NCBI RefSeq assembly: GCF_000003815.2
Contig: NC_049989.1
Coordinates: 21,957,128-22,021,127 of the forward strand
Origin: Branchiostoma floridae
Lineage: Eukaryota > Chordata > Leptocardii > Amphioxiformes > Branchiostomatidae
Length of the DNA stretch: 64,000 nucleotides
Reading direction: 5' to 3'
Below, piece after piece: positions 11,860-23,369 of the stretch; the stretch's first letter is position 1, and the number at the start of each line of letters is the position of its first letter. Below the pieces are notes generated by a model. The model had not been told where the DNA came from, did not search any database, and saw only the letters and a list, made by a program, of their open reading frames with translations. The position numbers and the translations under genes are program-made.

Positions 11860-12015
11860 GGTACATTGCAGAAGTTTGACTTTTACGGACACTTTGACTA
11901 GAGACTCTGGTATACACTTTGATAATTTAGAGCAAGCTATGTCAGATAGGGGCCTTTGGGGTGAAATCTGTACTTGCCTGGTTCCGACCGCTGGTCGATG
12001 ATATATGTATGTATG
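11860..12015 (+). repeat. Dispersed repeat family A, single copy
   Basis: Carries CATTGCAGAAGTTTGACTTT, GACACTTTGACTAGAGA and GTGAAATCTGTACTTGCCTG, the reverse complement of the 1.9-2.3 kb copies and colinear with 62700-62850. The two plus-strand copies begin at the same word. Confidence 0.7.
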
Positions 12016-12399
12016 TAGGGCAGGAGTGATGGATGAGAGGTACTCATTTCCTTGGGACCAGTCGTTTTTAAGAAGTGTTATTTTACTTAGAACTGTGAAT
12101 ATCACCTTCTCATCTTGACAAGGTTTGTGGCATCTGTGTTTGTCCGTTTGTTTCCAATTGATTCTCGAAAAAACATGAAAACAAACAAACAGCATTGGCA
12201 TACAACCTTGGTGGTTGGGTGGATAGCCAAGAACTATCATAGATCTATTAATTTAAAATACAATTCAATCTCTACAACTGCATGAAAAATGCAGATTTAT
12301 TTCAGGACTTTTCGAGTGACATCCATCAATTTTCTTTTAAGCGTCTATGGAATGATTCACTGTCACTCACCATGATCATACCTGTAGATCCAGAATGAT

Positions 12400-12690
12400 T
12401 GTTTCTTCTTCCCAAGGGTGACTTTTGTGTGTGTCTGCGTCTTTCTCTGTTTTCCTGTTTCATGATTCTCAGTACATACAATGGAGTGTTGCAATACATC
12501 CTCAGTCCTGCTGCTTTTGCCTAGGATGGAGTATTCCAAGAACTATATTACTGCGGTTTCTTAGAATTATTGGTTCATTCCAAGGGTGTGAAAATTTGTT
12601 TTTTGCTGCTGCATTGTCTCTGCGATTCTGTTTCCATGATTCTCAATATAGACAGCAGCATTGCCCTACACTTATTTAGAGCTGCTACTG
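12400..12690. repeat. Tandem duplication, about 172 bp unit
   Basis: CCAAGGGTG, CTGTTTCCATGATTCTCA and the TGCTGCTTTTGC/TTGCTGCTGCATTG words occur twice, at about 12408-12510 and 12578-12660. Confidence 0.6.
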
Positions 12691-13187
12691 GTGTCACATG
12701 AGGTACGGGAAGGGTAGTAAGGGTAAATGGTTGAAGTCTGCCATATCTGACTACCTTCAGTTGTTGAATATAGGCGTGGGTTGTTTTTGACAACGTTTGA
12801 AGATGTAAGATATTGAGGGAAAGTAAAATCTTCCCTCCTGCAATTGGGAGCAGATTCCATTCATCCACAGCCTGTAACAGAACTGCTCTGATATAGACAC
12901 ATGTTGGGTTAACGGAGTTGCTTGGTTAGGCAAGACCAGACATTGTAAGCTGTAATGAAAAATGGCAACTTACTTGGCAACTTACATGGCAACTATGAAT
13001 GTGAGGACTAACACTTATCATGGTATTAGAGAAAGAGCTAAAATTTCCAAGTTTACACTTTTTTTTGAAAATGCAATTTCTACCTGATTTTCTGAAGAAA
13101 GAAACAAATAGTTTTAGAGGGAAACATGGTACACACTGATATACTATTACATCCATTTTTTATATTATCCTTGGGTAAAATTCTCAG

Positions 13188-13249
13188 AAAACCAATCTGA
13201 GTCCTTTGATGCAAGCTGAAGATTTGGCAAAGAACAGAGATGAATTCTG
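13188..13249 (+). CDS. Weak candidate internal exon
   Basis: A 62-nt stretch lies between AAATTCTCAG, preceded by a T-rich tract, and TTCTG/GTAAGG. One frame is open (KTNLSPLMQAEDLAKNRDEF). It has no identified neighbours and the peptide matches nothing I know. Chance open frames of 20 codons are common, so this is a pointer only. The flanks, 12691-13187 and 13250-13560, are unique AT-rich DNA. Confidence 0.2.
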
Positions 13250-13566
13250 GTAAGGTTAGATTGGATTTACGCTCTCCTATTTTGCTTAAGTCATCTTATT
13301 TTCAACAAATCACCAGTGTTTGATGCTCCCACCAGAAAGTGGAGTTAGGCCTGACTTGGATTGGACTGGTGTCGCAAGTTTTGATAGAATATGGCAATTG
13401 ACCTCTTTTCAATGTTTGTAATGCCTGTGGCACATTTTAAGTCCTAAACTGTAAGTTTTTACAACAGACAATAATGATAGAACTGGTTTGGAGCTGCTCA
13501 AGAAGTTTTCCTCAATGTATGATTAGGGTTTGATGTTCTGAAGCTGGCCTTGTAGTGACTATGGTC

Positions 13567-13837
13567 TTATTTCTTTTCTTTCACAATGCCAGAAACATTG
13601 AATATAGATAACATTATTCTTTTAGATTTTTCATCATACCATTGCTGACATATCTTAATCTTTTGAATTACAAATTCATGTTTTGTCTGTATTTGAGATA
13701 ACATCAACGCTTCATCATCATCTACATGAAACGTTGGAGGGTAACTTTTCACTGAATAACGAGTAATCAGATGCAAGTTCCTTCCCAACCCTCTGTTTTC
13801 ATCATGTTCTCTTGCCGGCTTGCCACCACGCCTTACC
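13567..13837 (-). CDS. Weak candidate terminal exon or unrecognised open frame
   Basis: On the minus strand ATCTTGATTTCAG is followed by an 89-codon open frame (starting VRRGGKPAREHDENR, ending SGIVKEKK, stop TAA). The same bases, CAGG/GTAAGG, could equally be a donor for an exon reading the other way along this strand. No family is recognised. AT-rich codons and a lysine/isoleucine-rich C-terminus are also what a chance frame would show. Confidence 0.2.
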
Positions 13838-13989
13838 CTGAAATCAAGATAACAGATTGATCTGTGTTTAACTATTGTCATGTGAACGTTCCTGAAGTAT
13901 TGAAGGAAAAACAAATATTGTTTCTCGCTGTTTCAGAAAAGATCTGGCATCTCTGAGCAGAGATATGAGCACATTGAGGATTAAAGATT

Positions 13990-14290
13990 CATGGGTATTT
14001 TGTCTCTATCATCAGATCGATCCATCACCTTCCACGCTTCATCGCCAGATAACTAATTGTCGGCACGTTATAAGGTTTGGTATCGGCCTGATTTACTGCG
14101 TGGGAGCCCGGTAATAGAAATCTGGGGAGATATTTGCGCGATCCGTATCAGCTAAATGTGCCTAATGGCATACAGGAAGCAATCTGCACTCAGGAGTTTG
14201 TTGTGAGATAACTTCTGCACAGAGGGAGGCCGAGGGAATGGTTCTGTTGGTTCTCATCACCCACCAGGTAAGATACCTGTCCACAATAGA
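13990..14290 (+). other. Repeat-poor island with a possible short first exon
   Basis: The segment is unique and of balanced composition. At its right end ATG at 14238 opens ten codons (MVLLVLITHQ) ending at CACCAG/GTAAGA (14267/14268). A hydrophobic start plus a good donor could be a signal-peptide exon, but ten codons prove little. A conserved regulatory element is equally likely. Confidence 0.2.
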
Positions 14291-14579
14291 GTATGCGAAT
14301 ATTGCCCAATGAACGTAGTGGAAAATAATATATCACATTTATCAGTCAGTGTCCTCACTATGAGACCAAAAGAAACTGATTTTTTTAAACTGGTGCCACA
14401 ATTTCACCAAGCTTTTACCATTTAGAAGATCACCCAAAGTCTCTGTTTTTTAAAAATTAGTTAGAATCACTTATTTTGCAGTACATGGGATAGTTCATTA
14501 ACCACTGCATTCAGAGAAGAAGTCAAACCCCACAGTAGTAAACGTAGTACCTTATAGGAAACTTCTGACTAAGTGTTAT

Positions 14580-14660
14580 GTTATCTGAGCTCTGTATGAC
14601 TTCAGTTCCTTTGGGACTGTACGAACAATTAGCCCTCGGGCAAGATTTTGCAAATAGAAA
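14580..14660. repeat. Dispersed fragment shared with 35395-35440
   Basis: ACAATTAGCCCTCGGGCA near 14628 is the reverse complement of TGCCCGAGGGCTAATTGC near 35415, with matching flanks (TTTTGCAAATAG versus TTATTTGCAAG). It is a short shared repeat of unknown class. Confidence 0.5.
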
Positions 14661-14818
14661 CTAAAATGCCAAGTATGAAATTAATGTGTATTTTGAAAAA
14701 AGAATTCCCCTACATATAGCACACTCGGGTTTATCAGAACACCCGGAGAAAGATCAAAGTTTTCTGTCTCTCAAATCATCGGAATGCCGTGGAATCCTCT
14801 CATCAGATCCACGTAGGT

Positions 14819-14832
14819 GTTGCCATGGTTAC
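14819..14832. promoter_or_regulatory. RFX X-box-like palindrome
   Basis: GTTGCCATGGTTAC fits the RFX consensus GTNRCC(N0-3)RGYAAC with one mismatch in the right half-site. It lies in a repeat-poor stretch (14700-14900). Confidence 0.4.
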
Positions 14833-14839
14833 GTTTCTG

Positions 14840-15660
14840 TCCAATCAGATCTGGCTACCTCTTGATTGAAGTCCAGGCTACCAGGAAATGGCACAAAATT
14901 CACCCTTGCAATAATGATGATAATTATCTTATCATATGATGCAGGTGCATAGAAAAAAATGCGGCGCAAGGATTGGAATTAAGTCGAACACCTGCAAAAC
15001 TTGCAAAGACATTTATTTTTATCATTTACATTTAAAAAAATTTATAAGAGCTTTGAAACATTTTGAAGACAGAAACTGAGAAATTGCCCATCACAGTGTC
15101 CTGCAGCATCTGCCCCAGATTCACCGCACCTCACTCATCCGTCTTGTCTGCTCAAGATAACTCAGCTTCCCTCTTCTGATCAAGACGTGATCAGTCCTGG
15201 ATTTATGGTATAAGGAGACTTGTTGAGCAGCTCTGCATGTAGTTTTCTTACATCTAAGGCAGACTGGCTATAATCTATCACAAGCTTGCGTGTCTGTGTT
15301 CGACTGGGTTCCTGGCTGATGTGTGATCCTTTCTCCATTCATCCAGGCAAAATTAGATGGATTATTCAACTTTGGCAAAGATTTGTGGTACCTTTCATGT
15401 CTCCTACTAGACATCTCTGCCTCCCATAGTGTTCTTTAACGTATACACATGCTGGGCAACCCCCACTGTCTGGTACCTCTAGATTAAAAAAAGTTTGAAA
15501 GTTACTTCTTTAATCAAGAAAATGTCTTAGAATAATGTCAATTAGTCAAACTAATGTTGATGATTTTTGTTGCGTTATGTTTTCATAAAAAGTTGACAAC
15601 TAATAATCGATAACCTGAGCAACAAATAGAGAAAATTCAAGTTGCAAGTAGTGATTGGGA
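14840..15660. other. Unique stretch, no gene seen
   Basis: No array or element is recognised. On the minus strand around 15190-15310 a frame of about 50 codons contains RKLVIDYSQSALD, faintly like the DYSQ region of Gypsy-type reverse transcriptases, but too short to call. Confidence 0.3.
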
Positions 15661-15679
15661 GACGACGTTGTGTGGTGTA

Positions 15680-16775
15680 GAGAAGACCGGTGTGGGTTGT
15701 AATCAGATCAGGACACGGCGTGATGATATTACAGCGCCCGTGATGTAGCAAGGTGCGGCCCTAACCGATGTGGGTTGTAATCGGATCAGGCGTGATGATA
15801 TTACAGGCCTGTGATGTAGCGAGGTGCCTGCCCTAACCGGTGTGGGTTGTAATCGGATCAGGCGTGATGATATTACAGCGCCCGTGATGTAGCGAGGTGC
15901 AGGCTGTAAGCAGTGTGGGTTGTAATCGGATCAGGGCACGACGTGATGATATTACAGCGCCCGTGATGTAGCGAGGTGCCGGCCCTAACCGGTGTGGGTT
16001 GTAATCGGATCAGGACATGGCATGATCATATTACAGCGCCCGTGATGTAGCGAGGTGCCGGCCCTAACCGGTGTGGGTTGTAATCGGATCAGGACACGAC
16101 GTGATCATATTACAGCGCCCGTGATGTAGCGAGGTGCCGGCCCTAACCGGTGTGGGTTGTAATCGGATCAGGACACAGCGTGATGATATTACAGGCCCGT
16201 GATGTAGCGAGGTGCGGGCCCTAACCGGTGTGGGTTGTAATCGGATCAGGACACAGCGTGATGATATTACAGGCCCGTGATGTAGCGAGGTGCGGGCCCT
16301 AACCGGTGTGGGTTGTAATCGGATCAGGACACAGCGTGATGATATTACAGGCCCGTGATGTAGCGAGGTGCGGGCCCTAACCGGTGTGGGTTGTAATCGG
16401 ATCAGGACACAGCGTGATGATATTACAGGCCCGTGATGTAGCGAGGTGCGGGCCCTAACCGGTGTGGGTTGTAATCGGATCAGGACACAGCGTGATGATA
16501 TTACAGGCCCGTGATGTAGCGAGGTGCGGGCCCTAACCGGTGTGGGTTGTAATCGGATCAGGACACAGCGTGATGATATTACAGGCCCGTGATGTAGCGA
16601 GGTGCGGGCCCTAACCGGTGTGGGTTGTAATCGGATCAGGACACAGCGTGATGATATTACAGGCCCGTGATGTAGCGAGGTGCGGGCCCTAACCGGTGTG
16701 GGTTGTAATCGGATCAGGACACAGCGTGATGATATTACAGGCCCGTGATGTAGCGAGGTGAGGGCCCTAACCAGT
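15680..16775. repeat. Homogenised 78-bp satellite, about 14 copies
   Basis: Unit landmarks are GGTGTGGGTTGTAATCGG, ATCAGGACACAGCG, TGATGATATTACAGG and CCGTGATGTAGCGAGG. The first six copies vary in length (71-83 bp) and sequence; from about 16145 the units are essentially identical at exactly 78 bp. Each unit has an imperfect dyad, TGTAATCGGATCA against TGATGATATTACA (10 of 13 positions pair, 10-base loop). No frame is continuously open. Confidence 0.97.
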
Positions 16776-16959
16776 AAGGGCCATGTTACAGCGGGGATGA
16801 TTTAATATGCTGATGAAGGTTCGGAGTGGAGATGTGTTCTGGGACTCCAGGGGAGGGAATTGGGTTTGGGCTGGTCCAACGCAGTTCTCTGGTTATCAGA
16901 TTCTTGACTAGCTCAACAAATGAAAAACGCACTAGATAAACATTTGAACTGCACTTAAC

Positions 16960-18165
16960 TTAACTTTAAGGACTCTGAGACAAATTTTCTTAAAGTAAAA
17001 AGGATGTGACAAGACTTCAACCTTGCACAGCACCTATTTGCAATTCATTATCTTGCAAGATTCCTTAAAGCAACATAGCAAGTGACAAGTCTTCAGACAT
17101 TCTGTCTGTGGCATAATCCTCATCAGCGACAAAACTTAACATAACAGCAACTATAATTTTTACCTTCATCTTGTCTCACGTCAAATTTCTTACAGTAACA
17201 CAAACATCTTTTAAGACTCCTTGAGACAGAGAGTCTGGGGCGTAACCTTTAACGTCAACAAAACTTGACATTCCATTAAATATCTGTTGGTTTAACGATT
17301 TCTTACATTAGCACAGCATCTTTCTTTGATCTCTCAAGACGTCTTAGACTAACATCAGACAGTGAGTCTAGAGCATGACCTTTGTTAGCGACAAAACTCT
17401 TATTCTATAAGACATTTCTGATGGTAAAACAATGTCTTATCTTTATTTGATCTCCCAAGACGTCTTAATAACACATCTTCAGACAGAGAGTCTAGGGCGC
17501 GACCTTAGCTAGGAACAAAACTTGACATCTTTTTATTCTGTAAGACATTTCTGATGGTAAAACAATGTCTTATCTTTATTTGGTCTCCCAAGACATCTTA
17601 ATAACACATCTTCAGACAGCCAGTCTAGGGCGCGACCTTTAAAAACTTGACATCCCATCAAGTAAATCCTGAGACATTTCCGCCAGTTATAAACAATGCC
17701 TTCACTTCCTCTCATCTTATCTCACGAGTTCATCACAGCAACATGAATCATCTTACAAGGCGTCTTTAGGCAGCCAAGGGCGTGACCTCAATTAGCAACA
17801 AAACTTGACGTCCCACCGAGGAGTTCCTTAAAGATATTGCCGCCAGTTAAAAACATTGTTTCCTCTGCAGAGCATCTTCACAGGACGTCTTGAAGTGATC
17901 GCCGTCGTCTTCCAAGGCTTTGTTCTTTAGACACTCAGTCTGGGTTTTATCCTTAAACAAAACAAATATCTTCCCATCCACTGAGACATCCCCACATGTA
18001 GTAAGTAATCCTTACCTCATATTCCAACAAACGTCTTACTGTAAGACAACATCTTCCAAGGCTCCTTGAGACGGAGAGTCTGGGGCGTAACCTTCACCTG
18101 CAACAAAACTTGACTTCTCATCAAGTAAGACATTCCCGGCGGTAAAACCGTGACTATCGGGTTAC
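16960..18165. repeat. Old diverged tandem array, about 120-160 bp unit
   Basis: GACAGAGAGTCTGGGGCGTA, CAACAAAACTTGACATCCC, AAGACATTTCTGATGGTAAA and CTCCCAAGACGTCTTA recur roughly eight times. The best pair (17400-17640) is nearly identical, while the outer copies are strongly decayed. Confidence 0.85.
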
Positions 18166-18324
18166 AGGGAATCGTTCGTCCTGCTGAAATGAGTTTGGGC
18201 CGTAAAACGCTGGTCTAACTTTATTTGTCGGATGATGGGAAAATCCCGCCAGCTGTGAAGGTCCGACATCGCCGTGTGGACCATGGAGAAAATTCTGTTG
18301 TCCTTTGACCTTTAGTCTCTCCCT

Positions 18325-18850
18325 GTGGTCGAACTTTGTAAGGCCAGGCCAAGTTAGGGCCTTGGTTGTCGTCGGAGTCAAAATTCAGCAAGAAGACAGG
18401 ATAAAAACAGACACCTTGGAGGAAACTTGTATCTGACTGCCTGAAACTGTGTGTGTACCAGTTAAGGTTGTATCTAACTCTGTAACGCCAGGTCAAGCTA
18501 GTGCGCTAGTTGTCGTCTGATATTTCTGAGTCAAAATTCAGCGAGAGGACATGAAGAAACAGACACCTTGGAGGAAACTTGTATCTGACTCCCTGAAACT
18601 GTGTGTACCAATTAAGGTTGTATCTAACTTTGTAAGGCCGGGCCAAGTTAATGCCTTGGTTGTTGTCAGATATTTCTGAGTCAAAATTCAGCGAGATGAC
18701 AGGAAGAAACAGACACCAGTTAAGGTTGGAGTCTAACTTTGCAAGGCTGGGCCAAGTTTCACTGGCTGTCAGACGTCTCTGAGTTAAAATTCAGCAAGAA
18801 GACAAAATGAAAACAGAGGGCTGGGAGAAAAACTTGACTCTGATTATCTC
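18325..18850. repeat. Tandem array, four units of about 150 bp
   Basis: GAGTCAAAATTCAGCRAGA, CAGACACCTTGGAGGAAACT, CCTGAAACTGTGTGTACCA and GTTAAGGTTGTATCTAAC recur. Isolated words of the same type (CTGAAACTGTG, AGAAAAACT) occur near 32600 and 61960. Confidence 0.9.
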
Positions 18851-19159
18851 CACTCCATGGTATATGTATGGACTCTCCTCTCAGACTTTGTTTTTATGTT
18901 GACTCAGGTTGGCATCATTTTTGTGCATTTCATTAGCAAACCATAAATAGACAAATAAACCTTAATAATGAAATTAACATGTTCTAACTAAAGGTAAAAT
19001 TCATCCTGTATTTTAAGGAAAGCTACACCTTGAGTACATCAATATGGTTCCCATTGCACATGTGTGTGTCAGACTCTGTTAAAAGAATTATAAAATCTAG
19101 AAATCCTGAAATTATCTCAGTTTAGAAATGAAACCCATTACAAGCTGTGATTGGTAAGT

Positions 19160-19345
19160 CACCGATTTGAATATCATGAAGAAACTTTTCAGAAAGGTTC
19201 CCAGTTTTGAAGACACAATTTTTCATCTTACATTAAGCCCTGTTTTAGCTCCAATTTGAATATAATTAAGAAACTTTTCATGAAGACTCCCATGCAGTTT
19301 CCAAGACACAAATTTTCCCCTCACATTAAGCCCCGTGTAACTACC
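19160..19345. repeat. Tandem duplication, about 105 bp unit
   Basis: TTTGAATAT.AT.AAGAAACTTTTCA, AAGACACAA.TTT and ACATTAAGCCC occur twice in the same order. The sequence from 18850 to 19160 is unique and AT-rich with nothing recognised. Confidence 0.65.
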
Positions 19346-19499
19346 GCACAGCTACTAGTAATGATTACTAGCTGTAATTCTCCTAAGAGGCGATGCCATA
19401 AATTCCAGTTTTGTGTATTGCATTATGAGGCATTTTTGTTGCTCCGCCGTTTCCATTCATCTACTGATTTTCTATATTTCAATTTAGTCCCATTAAGCC

Positions 19500-19645
19500 T
19501 TTCTTTGTAGAACTCGTTACTCCGAGCCTAGCTCGTTTGTTGCCGTGGCAACGCGGCGTTTATTGCGTTATTACCGGAATGGAGTGATGTGATGAATTGG
19601 CCTACATGATTTCTGTGATGATGTCGGCGGAAAATAGAATATTGG
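19500..19645. other. GC-rich island containing an X-box
   Basis: Unique CpG-containing DNA (CTCGTTACTCCGAGCC, GGCGTTTATTGCGTTATTAC) between AT-rich DNA and a minisatellite. It holds GTTGCCGTGGCAAC at 19539-19552. Candidate cis-regulatory element. Confidence 0.3.
19539..19552. promoter_or_regulatory. RFX X-box palindrome
   Basis: GTTGCCGTGGCAAC matches the RFX consensus with both half-sites intact and a two-base spacer. Confidence 0.45.
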
Positions 19646-19646
19646 G

Positions 19647-19972
19647 CAGCGTCAGTTCCTGGGGTCTGGATGGGGGTTTTGAGAGCATCAGTTCAGTTTC
19701 TGGGGTCTAGATGGGGGTTTTGAGAGCGTCAGTTCAGTTTCTGGGGTCTGGATGGGGGTTTTGAGAGCATCAGTTCAGTTTCTGGGGTCTGGATGGGGGT
19801 TTTGAGAGCATCAGTTCAGTTTCTGGGGTCTGGATGGGGGTTTTGAGAGCATCAGTTCAGTTTCTGGGGTCTTGATGGGGTTTTGAGAGCATCAGTTCAG
19901 TTTCCGGGGTCTGGATGGCTGTTTTGAGAGCATCAGTTCAGTTTCTGGGGTCTGGATGGGGCTTTTGAGTGA
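19647..19972. repeat. 41-bp minisatellite, about eight copies
   Basis: Unit landmarks are GAGAGCATCAGTTCAGTTTC and TGGGGTCTGGATGGGGGTTT. The first copy is shortened and the last diverges. A CCTTAATTATCATCATCATC tract follows at about 20036. Confidence 0.95.
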
Positions 19973-20188
19973 TTGGAAATCGTGTAATCTGTTTTTCTGT
20001 TATACTTTGTCCGACCCTTCCCTCTTCCCTCACGACCTTAATTATCATCATCATCATCCTCGCCGCATGTCAGTCAATGTTTAGTACTGAGGCGGGCCAT
20101 CATTGTTCTCCACAGCTCATAACCTAAATTGAAAAGCCTGCAGGCTGATTGAAACTTCTCACGAATAAAGGTTTAAACAAGAAATATT

Positions 20189-20645
20189 GGATCAAACTTT
20201 ATAGTCCTGTATTATACAGCTTGTTCCTGCTACAGTACAAAACTGTTGTGTTAACCTAAAGGTGGTTCGCTGGTCGTGCGAAGCAAACAAACAGTGACAA
20301 GTTCCAGTATCTACCCCGCTGCATCTGTCCTCAAACTAGAGTAGGGTTCCATCTACAGTGTGAGTGGATCAAACCTTACCTTCCTGTCATGTTCCTACTA
20401 CTATAGCAGTACAAAGCTGGGTATGTTACACCTAAGGGTAGTTTGCTGGTCGTGCAAAGCAAACAAACCATGACTTTACCCAGCTGCATCTCTCCTCAAA
20501 CTAAAGTAGGGTTCCCTTCAGATGTGAGTGGATCAAACCTTACAGTCCTGTCTTGTTCCTACTACTGTAGCAGTACAAAACTGGTGTGTTACACCTAAAG
20601 GAGGTTTGCCGGTCGTGCAAAGCAAACAAACCGTGACTTCCCCAA
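20189..20645. repeat. Tandem array, three units of 164-177 bp
   Basis: GGATCAAACCTTACAGTCCT, GCTGGTCGTGCAAAGCAAAC and CCTCAAACTARAGTAGGGTT recur at about 20189, 20366 and 20530. The third unit is truncated at its right end. Confidence 0.9.
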
Positions 20646-20659
20646 TATTTACACATCTG

Positions 20660-20850
20660 CACATCGGGGCAGGTCATCACTCTCGTAACATCCGCGCGAA
20701 CGTAAACCCGCTCGTAACCTTTCGGGAACGGAAACAGCGTGATCGCCATTGATTTATCGCTTTTCGCACCTCCGTCGCTCTGCTGAGAAATTAGCCGGCC
20801 TCGTTTGGAGGTGTTAATTATCAATTATTGATTAGTTTGGGGGGTGTGAA
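20660..20850. other. CpG-containing island with homeodomain-type cores
   Basis: Unique DNA with CCGCGCGAACGTAAACC, GCCATTGATTTATCGC and a run of overlapping homeodomain-type sites, TAATTATCAATTATTGATTA. No convincing coding frame. It looks like a developmental enhancer candidate. Confidence 0.3.
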
Positions 20851-20899
20851 CCAGAAGGGAGACCAGCGGGAGAATGCAGCAACCCTGAGGTTACATCTG

Positions 20900-22020
20900 G
20901 GACACTGCAGGCAGCAGTTTATTGATTAATGCTGTAAACTGCACTCATTAACACAATTTTCCTCAATAATTTTCCCATCATTATAGATACCTCTAAATTG
21001 AGGCAACATTGGAGATTTTACTGTATTGATAAAGACTGCAAATTATACACCTTAAAATTGTGTCTGCCAATCTTTTCTCAAAATTAAGGCATAATTGAGT
21101 TTCCCCTGTAGACAACTAATAATTGATTGTAGTTGTAAATTGCAGTCATTAAACCATCTTTTGGACCATAATAAAAAAAAGGATTCCGGATAATTAGGAA
21201 ATTTCTGTGATGTTATTGCATTAACATTGGGAATGGCAGAAGGAAATCAAATTCTAATCTCTCTTCTAAACAGTCCTTGTCAATTTTTTTCAACAGATGT
21301 GAATGAGTTAATTTTAATTTTTTTTAACAAGTTTGCTCAGTGCAAGGCCAAATGTTTATTGCTTTATGTAGATTGCAGTTATTTTAACAGTTTTTGGGTA
21401 TAATTTCCTCATATGCAGAATTTTTTTAATTATATAGAATATATTACATATGTAATTGAAGTAAGATTTGGAAAACAGCCATGTTGTGATCATGGTTGTG
21501 AAGTTTACTATCATTGCTGTAATTAGAAAATGTTGTAAAAAATCACCAGATCTTGTCATTGGTGATTATAACACTGGAGATGATAGTTAACTGTACATAG
21601 AACAGTTTTGTGGATAATTTTTTGTAATTCCAACATTTTGAGTTTACCTTAGGGACCTTGGAGACCTCGTTAAACAGTTTTTTTCAATATTTTTTCAATA
21701 ACTCTCGTGTTTTTATTCATCTTGTAAATTTAGTCATTAAGGTAGTTTTCATCAAGTTCATTAAGTTATAATTAAGCTGACGTTAATGAACATTGTGACT
21801 TCTCATTAAAGCAAGTTTTTGACAATTAGTTTTTTGCAATTCGCAAATTAATGGAAGTAAATTGAACTTAGTCTGAAATAATAATGACACCAGAGATGAC
21901 TGTGAACAGGTGATGATTGTAAATTGTAGTCATTAAAATAACTTTTGCAATTAGTTCTCTTGTAATTATTACAAGTCCACAAATTAATGTTGATGATGAT
22001 TATTAAAGTAATTAATTACA
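20900..22020. repeat. AT-rich, very old diverged tandem region
   Basis: TGTAAATTGCAGTCATTAAA-type words recur near 20932, 21130, 21360, 21725 and 21920, each followed by T-rich sequence and AATTAATG. Spacing is irregular (100-360 bp). No gene is seen. Confidence 0.5.
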
Positions 22021-22059
22021 GATTTTTAAGACCAGAGGTGGAGTTGAAGCTTTATGGTG

Positions 22060-22310
22060 GAAAAATGTCAGTGATGTCATTTTTATTAATTTACGACAAC
22101 CCCGTCTCCGGTCTTTGTCTGACCTCCCACGTGGTCCCCGCGTGTCAGTCCTTGCCTCTTCACACCTCCGCACACCACACCGGGGCTCTCATTCTGTGTT
22201 TCGTCCGCGGGAAGTGAGGCGCACGGAGACTCGCTCCCCGGTTTTCGACCCACCGCCAACCCCTTATCTCCTCCAATATCCTTATCTTAGATAAACTGTA
22301 GTATTTGCGG
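22060..22310. other. GC-rich unique segment
   Basis: CCCGTCTCCGGTCTTTGTCT and CCACACCGGGGCTCTC stand out from the AT-rich neighbourhood. Short frames are open on both strands and neither is recognised. Confidence 0.2.
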
Positions 22311-22702
22311 TTACGTAGAGTTGTATTCATGATTAGTTTGTTATCATATGTTATGATGTTCAGTGCCCGTTCCACTGACCTTTATCATGGGCGTGCTTCT
22401 GTGGAAAAGTACGAGAATAAATCTTTTCCCTTTGTTTGCCAAACGCGTTTCGACTCCAGTTGCTTTTAGTTAATTATGAGGTACTGAGAAGATGGGCCAT
22501 AACAAATTAATTGGTTGGTAACTTGTTTTTATGAAACAGAAGTCAAATTATTATAAGAAATACTGTCCCTTGGCACACACGGTTCCTGGGTGTTTATAGT
22601 CAGATTTGAGTTGTCGTCCCGGCCCTGTTTTCTACTTTACCTCTCATTGACCTGTAATTCCGTCTAAATGAAGGGGGTTTATTCCTTTCCTTCCTTTTCT
22701 CT

Positions 22703-22797
22703 ATTCATTCATTCATTCATTCATTCATTCATTCATTCATTCATTCATTCATTCATTCATTCATTCTTTCATTCATTCATTCATTTACTCAACCATC
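22703..22797. repeat. (CATT)n microsatellite
   Basis: About 22 CATT units with one CTTT interruption. Confidence 0.97.
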
Positions 22798-22829
22798 ATA
22801 CATCCATCCATTCTTCCATCCCTCCTGTC

Positions 22830-23110
22830 AGGACAGCTGCCATATCAGTACCAGGGACATCAACACATTAGACAAGCCACCATCACTTAGGGCTCAACTT
22901 TCTGTTTTTATCTGAACTGCTTGTTCAATTTTGACTAAAATTGTCTCCTAGCCAATGAAATAATTTGGAGTAGTCTAATGTGATCAAGGTTCCCTGTGGA
23001 AGGCCCACCTGACAGCTCTAAAATCAGCACCAGGGACAGGAACACATTATTTAGGCCATCATCAGTTACAGGCCATCCCTCTGGTTTCATCTTGACATCT
23101 TACTAAACTT
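22830..23110. repeat. Tandem duplication, about 190 bp unit
   Basis: GACAGCT.., ATCAG.ACCAGGGACA, AACACATTA and CATCATCAGTTA occur twice in order (about 22836 and 23015). A single ACCAGGGACAGG word at 27061, next to the first gap, may be a third fragment. Confidence 0.65.
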
Positions 23111-23369
23111 TTACTCTAAAATGCCTTGAAATGAAGTAACTGACTTGAAGTGGCCTTGGTTGGGTGCATGTAGCTGGCTGGATATCCCTCAGCATGACAC
23201 TTACTTTCACTCCTGCTGTGTAGAAAATGAAAGTCATCAGTCATTTGGGTCGTCAGCTCGTTACCGTAAAATGAATGAACTCCACTCAATTTGTTGCAAA
23301 TAGTTCTGGCTTGCATCTGGTAAGACTCAGGCCTGTCACTACCTTCTCAAGATGAAAGGAAAGTTAAAC

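Noticed and set aside
11689-12240. 183-codon minus-strand open frame
   Set aside because: It spans family A, a poly-G tract (poly-Pro on this strand) and unrelated unique sequence; no motif.
15190-15310. Gypsy-type reverse-transcriptase fragment (RKLVIDYSQ, minus strand)
   Set aside because: Only about ten residues resemble the family, with no neighbouring motif or LTR.
15680-16775. CRISPR-like array
   Set aside because: Whole 78-bp units repeat without variable spacers, and the genome is animal.
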